Positions 49,356-58,513 of a stretch of DNA of 64,000 nt are shown one piece after another. The position numbers and the translations under genes were made by a program. How positions within the stretch are numbered: the stretch's first letter is position 1; each line of letters begins with the position of its first letter. Origin of the DNA: Marinihelvus fidelis (GTDB taxonomy: Bacteria; Pseudomonadota; Gammaproteobacteria; Xanthomonadales; SZUA-36); contig NZ_VYXP01000002.1 of the NCBI RefSeq assembly GCF_008725655.1, positions 124,001 through 188,000 on the forward strand. The letters are read 5' to 3'. The notes beneath the pieces are model-generated. The model did no database searches. It was not told where the DNA came from and saw only the letters and a list, made by a program, of their open reading frames with translations.

Positions 49356-51113
49356 ATGTACGGCATGAACGACATCGTCTGGCTCACCATGCGGCGCATG
49401 CGCCTGCCGCTGATCGTGCTGCTGCTGGTGTTCTTTGCCTCGGTGCTGGTGATGGTGACCCTGCCGGGTGTCAACGCCGAAGGCGAACCGGTCCACCTCA
49501 GCTACCTGGACGCGGCGTATTTTGTCGCCATCATGTCGACCACCATCGGCTTTGGCGAGATCCCCTACCCGTTCACCGACACGCAGCGCATGGTGGTCCT
49601 GGCGCTGGTGTTCCCGAACGTCATCGCCTGGCTGTATTCATTCGGCGTGATCCTGCAGCTGCTGCTGGACCGGCAGTTCCAGCAGGTCATGGCGCGCAGC
49701 CGCTTCGGCCGCAAGGTGCGGGGCATGGGCAGCGACAGTTTTTACCTGGTGTGCGGTTTCGGCAGCACCGGTTACGTCGTCGTCCAGGGCTTGCTGGCGC
49801 GTGGCAAACGCGCCGTGGTCATGGATGCCGACGAGGACCTGGTGCATGCGCGCGCGCTCGACCCCCGCTTCACCTTCACACCCATATTCGGTGGCGACCC
49901 GACCATCCCGGCCAACCTGGAGCGCGCCGGCCTGGAGCGTGACAATTGCCGGGGCGTCATCATTACCACCGATGACGACCACGCCAACCTGACCATGGCC
50001 ATTACCAGTAAGCTGCTGCGGCCGTCGCTGCCGGTGTTCGCCCGCAGCGAGGACGACCGGGTCAGCGACAACATGCGCTCCTTCGGCACTGATCACGTCA
50101 TCAACCCGTACGAGATCTTCGCGGAGCGGCTGTACCTGGCGCTAACGTCCCCCATCAAGTACCTGGTCCAGGACTGGCTGATCACGGTGCCGGGCAAGCC
50201 CATGCGCCACCGCAAGCTGGAACCCCGGACGGGTCGATGGATTGTCTGTGGCGCGGGCCGCTTCGGCAGCCAGGTGATCGAGCGCCTGGCCCGCGACGGC
50301 ACGCCGTACACCGTGGTTGACGTGCACCCGGAGCGTTCCGGCGACTACGAGGGCGCGATCCTGGGTCGCGGCACCGAGGCCCATACCCTGAAACAGGCCG
50401 GCATCGAGGACGCCGTCGGCATCATCGCCTGCACCGGTGACGATATCGACAATCTGTCCATCATCATGACCGCGCGGGAACTGAACGATAAGCTGTTCCA
50501 GATCGTCCGCCAGGAAGACCAGCGCAATACGCCGCTGTTCGACAAGCTGGGCGCCGACCTGGTCGCACAACGCAGCCTGATCGTCGCCCGGCGTATCCTG
50601 GCCGTGGCCACCAACCCGATGCTGGCCACCTTCCTGGACCACCTGGTACATGAGAACGACGAATTCGCCGAAAAGGTCTTTGCGCGGCTGAAGGCCTGCG
50701 TTGAGACCTACTGCGGCCAGGGCGTTGAGGACTGGCCGTCACCCCAGCAATGGACGGTGGAACTGGACGCATCACATGCGCCGGGCGCCGCGGCGCTGTT
50801 CGAGGCCGACATGGAACTGACCCTGTCCTACCTGCTGCATAACACCCGCAGCGAGCGCGACGAGGACCTGCATTGTGTCTGCCTGGAAATCGAGCGCGGC
50901 GCCCAGCGCCTGTTCCTGCCGGCGAATTCCACCCGCCTGCAGCCCGGCGACCGCCTGCTGTTCGCCGGCTGGGGCCGGGCCCGCCACGAGATGATGTGGA
51001 GCCTGGAGGACCCGGTCCTGCTGCTGAACTACGCGACGCCGGGGCCGGCGCCGCGAACCTCGATTGGCCGCTGGCTGTGGCGCCGCCGTCAGGCGGACTC
51101 GGGGCGCATATAG
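49356..51113 (+). CDS. Two-helix potassium channel with two RCK/TrkA domains
   Basis: 585-residue protein. Two helices flank a pore loop (residues 47-75) with the filter TTIGFGEIP in place of TVGYGD. Two regulatory RCK modules follow, each with a dinucleotide-binding GxGxxG-like start ([27 protein letters not shown]) and TrkA_C-like tails. It probably conducts K+ under NAD(H) or ligand control. Start ATG 49356; ATG 49365 is also possible. Its 3' end overlaps the convergent lysS by 25 bp. Confidence 0.85.
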   Translation: MYGMNDIVWLTMRRMRLPLIVLLLVFFASVLVMVTLPGVNAEGEPVHLSYLDAAYFVAIMSTTIGFGEIPYPFTDTQRMVVLALVFPNVIAWLYSFGVILQLLLDRQFQQVMARSRFGRKVRGMGSDSFYLVCGFGSTGYVVVQGLLARGKRAVVMDADEDLVHARALDPRFTFTPIFGGDPTIPANLERAGLERDNCRGVIITTDDDHANLTMAITSKLLRPSLPVFARSEDDRVSDNMRSFGTDHVINPYEIFAERLYLALTSPIKYLVQDWLITVPGKPMRHRKLEPRTGRWIVCGAGRFGSQVIERLARDGTPYTVVDVHPERSGDYEGAILGRGTEAHTLKQAGIEDAVGIIACTGDDIDNLSIIMTARELNDKLFQIVRQEDQRNTPLFDKLGADLVAQRSLIVARRILAVATNPMLATFLDHLVHENDEFAEKVFARLKACVETYCGQGVEDWPSPQQWTVELDASHAPGAAALFEADMELTLSYLLHNTRSERDEDLHCVCLEIERGAQRLFLPANSTRLQPGDRLLFAGWGRARHEMMWSLEDPVLLLNYATPGPAPRTSIGRWLWRRRQADSGRI

Positions 51114-52609
51114 GGGAACAGCAGCACGTCCCGGATCGAGGCCGAATCCGTGAACAGCATCACCAGCCGGTCGATGCCCACACCCTCACCCGCCGTCGGC
51201 GGCATGCCGTATTCCAGCGCACGCACGTAGTCGGCGTCGAAGTGCATGGCCTCGACATCGCCCGCGTCCTTGGCCGCCACCTGGGCGCGGAAACGCTCGG
51301 CCTGGTCCTCGGCATCGTTGAGCTCGGAGAAGCCGTTGGCGATCTCGCTGCCACCGACGATCAGCTCGAAGCGGTCGGTGATCCGCAGGTCGTCGTCATT
51401 GCGGCGTGACAGCGGCGACACCTCGGTCGGGTAGCGGGTGATGAACGTGGGCTGGATCAGCTCGTGTTCGACCGTGGCCTCGTAGAGCTCCGTCATCAGC
51501 TTGCCCGGGCCCCAGTTGTCGTCCACGTGCGCGTCCCTGGCCTCCAGCGCGGCGCGCGTGACCGCCGGGTCCCACAGGTCGGCCTCGGCCAGCTCCGGGT
51601 TGTAGCGGCGCACCGCGTCTTCCACGCTGAGCCGCTCGAACGGCCGGCCGAAGGCGATCTCCTGCCCCTGGTAGCTCACCGTGGTGTCGCCGGTGACGTC
51701 CCGGGCCAGTTCGCGAAGCATGGCCTCGGTCAGGTCCATCAGGTCGTTATAGTCGGCATAGGCCCAATAGAACTCGAGCATCGTGAATTCCGGGTTGTGC
51801 CGGGTCGAGACGCCCTCGTTACGAAAGTTGCGGTTGATCTCGTAGACGCGATCCAGCCCGCCAACCACCAGCCGCTTCAGGTACAGCTCCGGCGCCACGC
51901 GCAGGTACATTTCCAGGTCCAGCGCGTTGTGGTGCGTGACGAAAGGCCGGGCCGTGGCGCCACCCGGGATCGGGTGCATCATCGGCGTTTCGACCTCCAG
52001 GAACTCGCGACCCTCGGCTTCCATGAAGCGGCGGATGCCGGTGATAATCCGCGAGCGCGCCTGGAAGACGCGGCGGGAATCCTCGTTCATGATCAGGTCG
52101 ACGTAGCGCTGCCGGTAGCGGGTTTCCGTGTCGGTCAGGCCATGCCATTTCTCCGGCAGCGGCCGCAGCGACTTGGTCAGCAGGCGCAGCGACGACAGGC
52201 GGATCGACAGCTCACCCTTGTTGGTGCGAAACACCCGTCCGACACCACCGATGATGTCGCCGATATCCCATTGCTTGAAGCCCTGGTAGACGCCTTCGGG
52301 CAGCTCGTCACGCTGGGCCACCAGCTGGATCGAGCCACTGGCGTCCTGCAGGCGAATAAAGGCGATCTTGCCCATGACCCGCTTGGCCATCATGCGCCCG
52401 CCAACGGCAAACTCGTCGGTCACCGCCTCCAGGGCTTCATCGTCGAGCCCGTCATACTGCTCGATCACCGCCTTGGCGGTCGTGTTGGGGCGGAAGTCGT
52501 TCGGAAAGGCCTGGCCGGCGTCGCGCAGGGCCGTCAGCTTGGCGCGCCGCTCGGCGACCAGGCGGTTGTCTTCGGGCGCGGCGGACGCGCTGTCGTTATT
52601 CTGGGTCAT
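51089..52609 (-). CDS. lysS: Lysyl-tRNA synthetase, class II
   Basis: 506-residue enzyme. N-terminal OB-fold anticodon domain ([20 protein letters not shown]), class II motif 2 ([25 protein letters not shown]) and motif 3 ([13 protein letters not shown]). The gene is separated from prfB by an inserted TonB receptor; in E. coli prfB and lysS are adjacent. Confidence 0.97.
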   Translation of the reverse strand: MTQNNDSASAAPEDNRLVAERRAKLTALRDAGQAFPNDFRPNTTAKAVIEQYDGLDDEALEAVTDEFAVGGRMMAKRVMGKIAFIRLQDASGSIQLVAQRDELPEGVYQGFKQWDIGDIIGGVGRVFRTNKGELSIRLSSLRLLTKSLRPLPEKWHGLTDTETRYRQRYVDLIMNEDSRRVFQARSRIITGIRRFMEAEGREFLEVETPMMHPIPGGATARPFVTHHNALDLEMYLRVAPELYLKRLVVGGLDRVYEINRNFRNEGVSTRHNPEFTMLEFYWAYADYNDLMDLTEAMLRELARDVTGDTTVSYQGQEIAFGRPFERLSVEDAVRRYNPELAEADLWDPAVTRAALEARDAHVDDNWGPGKLMTELYEATVEHELIQPTFITRYPTEVSPLSRRNDDDLRITDRFELIVGGSEIANGFSELNDAEDQAERFRAQVAAKDAGDVEAMHFDADYVRALEYGMPPTAGEGVGIDRLVMLFTDSASIRDVLLFPYMRPESA

Positions 52610-52645
52610 GGCTGGGCCGCTCCGGCCTTGGGCAAAACCGCTATT

Positions 52646-52801
52646 TTATTGGATTATCTCCCCCGACGACCAGAAGCGATTGGCAGTTTGTCCCCGCCAG
52701 TGCAGAAAAAGCGAGGCCCCACCCGCCACCTGGGCGAGCAGGGCCAGGCCATTGAGCCACGGTGTCAGCCAGGCCAGTCCGTCACGTGACTCACTCCCCC
52801 A
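52646..52801 (-). other. Open in-frame tail after the TonB receptor stop
   Basis: Directly after the receptor's TGA the same frame stays open for 51 codons (SRDGLAWLTPWLNGLALL..., one hydrophobic segment) to a TAA. No ATG, GTG or TTG start was found. It could be a remnant of a small membrane gene that often follows such receptors, or chance in high-GC DNA. Confidence 0.25.
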
Positions 52802-54790
52802 TCAGAAGCGATACGCCGCCGATGCGATGACTTCGCGACCACGGGCCGGGTAACCCACGTAGTCGTTGGTGGTCCCGCCCAACCAGGTGTAGGTCGCCTG
52901 GTCGTAGTAGAACGCGTCGAACAGGTTGTTGACGGTCAAGGCCAGGGTCAGCTCGCGCCAGGGATTCCAGTCGATAAAGGCGTTGAGAACGAAGTAGCTG
53001 TCCTTGTCGGGCGCATTGGGGGCCACCGCGTTGGGCTCGGACTCGACATAACGTGCTTGGGCGCCAAAGCCGACTTCATCAAAGCCGAAATGGCTGAAAC
53101 TCGCCAACCAGGTGCGGCCAATACTGGTACCCAGTCCAAGGTTCGAGTCGGCCAGCGGCGCACCGTTCAGCGAGTTGTCGGCATCCCAGACACCCACGCT
53201 GGCGTCAAACCGGTCGGTCTCCCAACCCGCTTCCAGCTCGTAGCCGTCGACCTTGGCATCACCCACGTTACGCCAGTAACCCCAAACTGCGCCGCCAGCG
53301 TACTCGGCGTCGATAAAGTTCTCGATGTTCTGCTGGTAGACCGTGGCCGCGGCATAGAACGGGCCGGATTCCCAGGCCACGGTGAACTCCAGGTTATCGG
53401 CTTGCTCGGATTCCAGGTTGCCGTCATGCACGTACAGGCCGCTGAAGAAGGCCTCGCGAATGGTCCCCCCGCGGAAGGCCTGCGCCCAGGTGGTGCTCAG
53501 CGTCAGGCCATCGATCACTTCCCAGCTGAGGCCGATATTCGGGCTGAAGCCGTCATCAGAGATGTTCACACCCTCGCTCACGCCCTGCTTGCCTTTCAGC
53601 GAGTAGTCGTCATAGCGCACGCCGGCGGTGATGTCGAAGCGCGGCGTCACCGACCACGTGTCCTGGATGTAGACGCCGGCAACGCTGGCGTCCTGGCGCG
53701 TGCTGCCCCAGGCGAACGGCGGCGTGGCATTCTGTGCCGAGTCCAGGTCGTCGGCGCGGTAGTCGATGCCGTAGGTGAGCGCGTGATCGCCCAGCAACGA
53801 GGTGTTGCGCACGTCGAAACCGGTGCTGGAAAAGTCACCCTCACCATAGATAATGTCCGAATTCTGCCGCTGGACGCGGAAATCGTTGTCGTTGCGGTAC
53901 ACCGTCGCGGCCAGGTCCCAGGCTGCGGTGCCCGGGCGGTAGCCGTAGTTGAACGCATAGGTCTGGCGGTTCAGCTCCTGGTCGGAGAGGATGTAGCGAC
54001 CGGCGAAATTGGTCAGGTTTGGGCGTTCAAACGTGGTGGCCTCGTCCTCGACATTTTCCACCGTCAGGCTGTAATCGTGGGCACCGTAAGCACCATTAAT
54101 CTTGGCGAACCCGCGGAGGTGGTCATACGGCGTGGCTTCGAGCAGGTCACCATGGCCATCGGCGTACTCGCCGCGATCCTCGCGGGCGATACCGACAATC
54201 AGCCCCGTGGTCTCACCCAGCTTGCCGTAGAACGACGCGACCTCGCGGTCACCGTCGTCACCGTTCCAGATGTAGCCCGCTTTCAGGTAGGCGCCAAAGT
54301 TGGCATCGCCTTCAAGCATGTCATCGGCCGTTCTCAGCGTGGTCTTCAGCGCACCGGTCAGCGCACCGGCGCCATTGGTCGCGGGCCCTGCCCCGGCATC
54401 CAGCTCGATGGTCTTGATAAACTCGGGCTCCAGTTGCACACGCGCCTGGTGGTGGTAGAGCTCGCCCGGGCTCTGCGCGCCGTCGACGGTGACGTTGAGC
54501 ATGACGTCTTCGAAACCGCGCACGTAGATCTTCTGCGCGGTCACCGAGCCGCCACCGACGGCGACCGACGACTGGTTGGCGAAGATGTCTTCCAGGCTGG
54601 AGGCCTGGCGCCTGACCAGGTCGTCACCGTCGACCAGCATGTTGCCGGGTTCGCGGCGCTCACCGACCACGGTGATGGAGCCCAGGTCTTCCTGGGTGTC
54701 GTCGGTGTCATTTTCGGTGTCGTCCTGGGCGATGGCCAGGCCGGCCTGCAGCGCCAGCGCGAGCGCGATGGCTGAGGGCAGTTTGTTCAT
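52802..54790 (-). CDS. TonB-dependent outer-membrane receptor
   Basis: 662-residue receptor with signal peptide (ending AIA-QDD), plug domain (LEDIFANQSSVAVGGGS; IYVRGFEDVMLNVTVDG) and a 22-strand barrel ending in the canonical C-terminal Phe (ASAAYRF). A TonB-box-like GSITVVGE is near residue 38. A Fur-box sequence lies 33 bp upstream of the start, so the substrate is probably an iron source such as a siderophore or heme; the ligand is not identifiable. The gene interrupts the prfB-lysS pair. Confidence 0.92.
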   Translation of the reverse strand: MNKLPSAIALALALQAGLAIAQDDTENDTDDTQEDLGSITVVGERREPGNMLVDGDDLVRRQASSLEDIFANQSSVAVGGGSVTAQKIYVRGFEDVMLNVTVDGAQSPGELYHHQARVQLEPEFIKTIELDAGAGPATNGAGALTGALKTTLRTADDMLEGDANFGAYLKAGYIWNGDDGDREVASFYGKLGETTGLIVGIAREDRGEYADGHGDLLEATPYDHLRGFAKINGAYGAHDYSLTVENVEDEATTFERPNLTNFAGRYILSDQELNRQTYAFNYGYRPGTAAWDLAATVYRNDNDFRVQRQNSDIIYGEGDFSSTGFDVRNTSLLGDHALTYGIDYRADDLDSAQNATPPFAWGSTRQDASVAGVYIQDTWSVTPRFDITAGVRYDDYSLKGKQGVSEGVNISDDGFSPNIGLSWEVIDGLTLSTTWAQAFRGGTIREAFFSGLYVHDGNLESEQADNLEFTVAWESGPFYAAATVYQQNIENFIDAEYAGGAVWGYWRNVGDAKVDGYELEAGWETDRFDASVGVWDADNSLNGAPLADSNLGLGTSIGRTWLASFSHFGFDEVGFGAQARYVESEPNAVAPNAPDKDSYFVLNAFIDWNPWRELTLALTVNNLFDAFYYDQATYTWLGGTTNDYVGYPARGREVIASAAYRF

Positions 54791-54823
54791 GAGGATGCGT
54801 CATCCGCTGCGTGTTAAAGCGCG

Positions 54824-54842
54824 AATGATAATTACTCTCATT
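54824..54842 (-). promoter_or_regulatory. Fur box of the TonB receptor
   Basis: AATGATAATTACTCTCATT (plus strand) matches the 19-bp Fur consensus GATAATGATAATCATTATC well, with A/T-rich half-sites and inverted symmetry. It lies 33-52 bp ahead of the receptor start, so iron-dependent repression is likely. Confidence 0.82.
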
Positions 54843-54922
54843 TGCATTCGCAAGCAGAAACCGGGAATGGTGGCTTGGGTGAATGCATTCCGGCCGCTGC
54901 CGCGGCCGGAATCAGGGCGGGA

Positions 54923-56018
54923 TCAGAGCCCCTGCTTCAGGGACGCTTCGACGAACGGGTCCAGGTCGCCATCAAGCACGGCCTGCGTGTTGCCAACCTC
55001 GACGTCGGTGCGCAGGTCCTTGATGCGGGACTGGTCGAGTACGTAGGAACGGATCTGGCTGCCCCAGCCGATGTCCGACTTGGCGTCTTCCATGGCCTGG
55101 GCGTCGGCATTGCGCTTCTGGATCTCAAGCTCGTAGAGCTTGGCGCGCAGCTGCTTCATCGCCTGGTCCTTGTTCTTGTGCTGCGAGCGGTCGTTCTGGC
55201 ACTGCACCACCACGCCGGTAGGCTCGTGCGTGATACGCACGGCCGACTCGGTGCGGTTGACGTGCTGGCCACCGGCGCCGGAGGCGCGGTAGACGTCGAT
55301 GCGCAGGTCCGACGGGTCAATCTCGATCTCGATGCTGTCATCCACTTCCGGGGACACGAACACGGCGGCGAACGAGGTATGTCGGCGGTTGCCGGAATCG
55401 AACGGTGACTTGCGCACCAGCCGGTGCACGCCGGTCTCCGTGCGGCACCAGCCAAAGGCGTAGTCACCGGTAATGTGCACCGTGGCGCTCTTGATGCCCG
55501 CGACTTCGCCGGCGGACACTTCCACCAGCTCGGCATCCCAGCCACGACGCTCGGCCCAGCGCAGGTACATGCGCAGCAGCATTTCGGCCCAGTCCTGGGC
55601 CTCGGTACCGCCGGAACCGGCCTGGATATCCACGTAGCACGGCCGGCCATCCATCTCGCCGGAGAACATGCGCTGGAATTCCAGGTCCGCCACGCGTGAC
55701 TCGAGGGAATCCAGGTCGGCGACGACTTCGTCCAGCGTTGCCTCATCGCCCTCTTCCACCGCCATCTCGACCAGGTCAGCGGCATCCGTCAACGCCTGCG
55801 TGGTCTCTTCGATGGTGGTGACGGTCTTGTCCAGCGCGGCGCGCTCACGCCCCAGCGACTGCGCGCGTTCGGGGTCGTTCCAGACTTCGGGGTTTTCCAG
55901 TTCCCGGCTTACTTCTTCCAGGCGGTCTTTCTTGTGAGCGTAGTCAAAGGTACCCCCTCAGCGCTTCGACGCGCTGCCCGAGGTCTTCGATCTGCGCGGT
56001 AATGGGCGCGGTTTCCAA
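54923..56018 (-). CDS. prfB: Peptide chain release factor 2 with programmed +1 frameshift
   Basis: RF2 of 364 residues made from two frames: 24 codons from TTG 56018, then a CTT-TGA-C site and 340 codons in the +1 frame to 54923. The shift site follows an AGGGGG Shine-Dalgarno-like stimulator and reads LRGYL-DYAHKK, exactly like E. coli (LRGYL-DYDAKK). Domain marks are [15 protein letters not shown] (SPF stop-codon recognition) and GGQ in [16 protein letters not shown]2 reads UGA and UAA, and low RF2 favours the shift, so it autoregulates. The TTG start is inferred from alignment with the family start (ME-xPI). Confidence 0.96.
55943..55960 (-). promoter_or_regulatory. RF2 programmed frameshift site
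   Basis: On the - strand: AGGGGG, then TAC CTT TGA C. The in-frame TGA (55946-55944) is bypassed by +1 slippage at CTT so translation continues with GAC. The internal SD and the C after TGA are the known stimulators. Confidence 0.95.
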
Positions 56019-56151
56019 GGTGCTCGAATCCGGTTGAGAGAAACGGCGTATTGTACTGCCTGCTGGACAGTGAAGCACCCCACGCACCACACTTGGTAGA
56101 ATCGCGCACCGGCCCCACGCAACCTTAACAGCGTTAGACCCACCCGACGAC

Positions 56152-58446
56152 ATGAGCCCCGACTCCAACCCGCAACGCCCGCATACCGTCTATCGGTTTG
56201 GCAACTTCACGCTGGACCCCGCGACGCGGGCGTTGCACCGTCATGGTAAGGCCGTGGCCCTGCCGCCGAAGTCCTTCGACGCCATCGTCTACCTGATGGA
56301 AAACCATGACCGCGCCGTGGGCCGTGATGAACTGATCTCTGCCGTCTGGGGCAGGGTCGATGCCAGCGACGCGGTGGTGGCCCAGACCCTGCTGCGCGCG
56401 CGGCGGGCCATCAACGATACCGGTGACCGACAGTCGCGCATCCGTACCGTACCGCGCTTTGGCTACCAGTGGGTCGGGCCCTTCGAGGCCGTCCAGGTCC
56501 GTGGCCAGGTGGATTCCCCACAGGCCAGCACACCCGCGTTAGGCAGCCGACACACGCGCTGGCCGCTGGCCGGTGCCCTGGTCATTGCCGTTACCGTTCT
56601 GGTCGCTGTCGCCGTGTCCATGGACCGACGAACAGCAACCCCGGAGACAACTACTGATGGGGTTACCAGCACGGAAGCTGGCCTGACCGTGGTCATGCCG
56701 GTGAGCGTTCAGCCGGAGACCGCCGAGACCGCGTGGATCCGCCTGGGCGCGATGGACTATGTGGCCAGCCGCTTGCGTGAACAGCCGGGACTGGTCGTGT
56801 TACCCAGCAGTCGCACGCTGGGCCTGGTGGGTGACCAGGACGTCACCGCAGTCACGATCAACCGGGTGCGGGACACCGCCGGCGTGCAGAACATCCTCGT
56901 CCCCCAGGCGAGCTTTGAGGAAGCGGGCTGGCGCTTTCGGCTGATGCTCGACGCGGCGGGCGACCAGCAGGTCGTCGAAGTCGAGGCCGCGTCACCACTG
57001 GGCGCGGCCGCGGCGGCCACCGACATGATGCTGCGCCGCATGGGGATTGACAGTACCACCCTGCCCGCCCCAGACCAGTTGACAGAACGCCTGCAACAGG
57101 TCGACGCGGAGTTGCTGGCGGGCCAGCTGGCCACGGCCAGGGGCCTGATCGCAACCGCGCCTGCCAGCCAGGCCCACCACCCACAACTGCGTGTGCGCCA
57201 GGGGCAGCTCGAGTTCCGTGCCGGCCAGCTCGACATCGCCCGGGATATCTTCGAAAACCTGCTCGCCGGCGACCCGGCACTGGACTCCGAAGTCAGGGCA
57301 CGCGCGTTGATGGGGCTGGGCGCGGTCAACCTGAGAAACCGTGATTATGTTGCCGCCGAACAACACTACGCTGACGCGCTTGAACGGCTTACCGCCGATG
57401 GCCTGGACCAGCGCGACCCTGCGCTGGCGGGCAATGCCTACAACGGCCGGGGCGTTTCCCGGGTGGAACTGGGACGGATGGACGATGGTATCGCCGACCT
57501 TGGGCGGGCACGCATTGCCATGGCGCGCGCCGGTGACGAGGTCGAAGCGGCCACCGTCGGCACGAACATCGGCCTGCTCGAAGCCCGAAGGGGGCACCCC
57601 GCCCGCGCGATCAGCGAGTTCGAAAACGCGGCCTCGACCTTCGAGCGATTCGATGTCCGCGACAACCTTGCCGCCGTCCTGCTTTCCAAGTCTCGGGCCG
57701 AACTGCAACTCCTGCGCCCCGTGGTGGCGCTGGAAGACGGTCAGCGGGCGATGGACATCGGCGCCACGCTTGAAAACCCGCGACTCCAGCAGAGCATCAG
57801 CGCGGCGTATATCAGCGCGCTGCTGGCCAATGGCCAGCTGTCACGCGCCGAACAGCAGCTACGCAAGGACGAAGCCGATCACCCCCAGCTGGCGCTGCAG
57901 TGGTTACTGGACAGTGGCCTGACGGATGAAGCCGCCAACCAGGCAGAGGACATGCTCGAACTGGAACTGGGAAGAAACGCCGACGTCACCTTGCTCGCGA
58001 TCCAGTCTGGCCTGCTTGCCGGTCGGCCAGCACTCGTCGAGCAATGGCGCCAACGACTGCTCCCGGGCCAGCCCGGCAGCGGCGATTACTACGCCGCGGC
58101 GATGGCCGAAGCGCTGGTGCTCGCCGCCGGCAGCCAGGTCCCGGATCCATCCGCCAGGCTCGCTTTCGAGACGGCCATGACCGCCGCGGCCAGCCACCTG
58201 ACACCACTGGACGAGGTACGGACCAGTTCGGCCTACGTGCTCTACCTGGTTGACTCCGGCCAGCTGGATCGCGCCAGCGAAGTCCTTGGCTCCTTCAGCC
58301 CTTATGCCGAATCCGACTACCGGGCCGCCCGCGCCGCGCTGGCCCTGTACCAGGCGCTCGATGACGAGTCGCTGGCCGCTCACGCGTGGCAGCGGGTCGA
58401 AGCCCTTGCCGGCGAACGTGACCCCGGTGATCCGGTCATTTTCTAG
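56152..58446 (+). CDS. CadC-like membrane transcription regulator with TPR domain
   Basis: 764-residue one-component regulator. Residues 12-105 are an OmpR-type winged helix (YRFGNFTLDPATRALHRHGK; LPPKSFDAIVYLMENHDRAVGRDEL; RTVPRFGYQW). One membrane helix (residues 138-157) follows. The rest is periplasmic: an ABC-like alpha/beta region and then a long series of TPR repeats (for example AEQHYADALERLTADG and NLAAVLLSKSRAELQLL). Such proteins sense envelope signals and control genes directly. It ends next to and opposite the S8 protease, with a terminator between them. Confidence 0.87.
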   Translation: MSPDSNPQRPHTVYRFGNFTLDPATRALHRHGKAVALPPKSFDAIVYLMENHDRAVGRDELISAVWGRVDASDAVVAQTLLRARRAINDTGDRQSRIRTVPRFGYQWVGPFEAVQVRGQVDSPQASTPALGSRHTRWPLAGALVIAVTVLVAVAVSMDRRTATPETTTDGVTSTEAGLTVVMPVSVQPETAETAWIRLGAMDYVASRLREQPGLVVLPSSRTLGLVGDQDVTAVTINRVRDTAGVQNILVPQASFEEAGWRFRLMLDAAGDQQVVEVEAASPLGAAAAATDMMLRRMGIDSTTLPAPDQLTERLQQVDAELLAGQLATARGLIATAPASQAHHPQLRVRQGQLEFRAGQLDIARDIFENLLAGDPALDSEVRARALMGLGAVNLRNRDYVAAEQHYADALERLTADGLDQRDPALAGNAYNGRGVSRVELGRMDDGIADLGRARIAMARAGDEVEAATVGTNIGLLEARRGHPARAISEFENAASTFERFDVRDNLAAVLLSKSRAELQLLRPVVALEDGQRAMDIGATLENPRLQQSISAAYISALLANGQLSRAEQQLRKDEADHPQLALQWLLDSGLTDEAANQAEDMLELELGRNADVTLLAIQSGLLAGRPALVEQWRQRLLPGQPGSGDYYAAAMAEALVLAAGSQVPDPSARLAFETAMTAAASHLTPLDEVRTSSAYVLYLVDSGQLDRASEVLGSFSPYAESDYRAARAALALYQALDDESLAAHAWQRVEALAGERDPGDPVIF

Positions 58447-58452
58447 CGCTTC

Positions 58453-58484
58453 CCAAAAAAAACGCCCCCGACCAGCGGGGGCGT
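58453..58484 (-). terminator. Intrinsic terminator of the S8 protease gene
   Basis: On the - strand the stem CGCCCCCG/CGGGGGCG with an ACCAG-type loop is followed by eight T (plus-strand A-tract 58455-58462). It may also slow transcription from the regulator on the + strand. Confidence 0.9.
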
Positions 58485-58513
58485 CAATTGCACACTTATG
58501 CAGTATGCCGAGC

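Noticed and set aside
53057-54775. 572-codon ORF antisense to the TonB receptor
   Set aside because: Its whole length mirrors the receptor, which has a signal peptide, plug and C-terminal Phe; the mirror has no domain.
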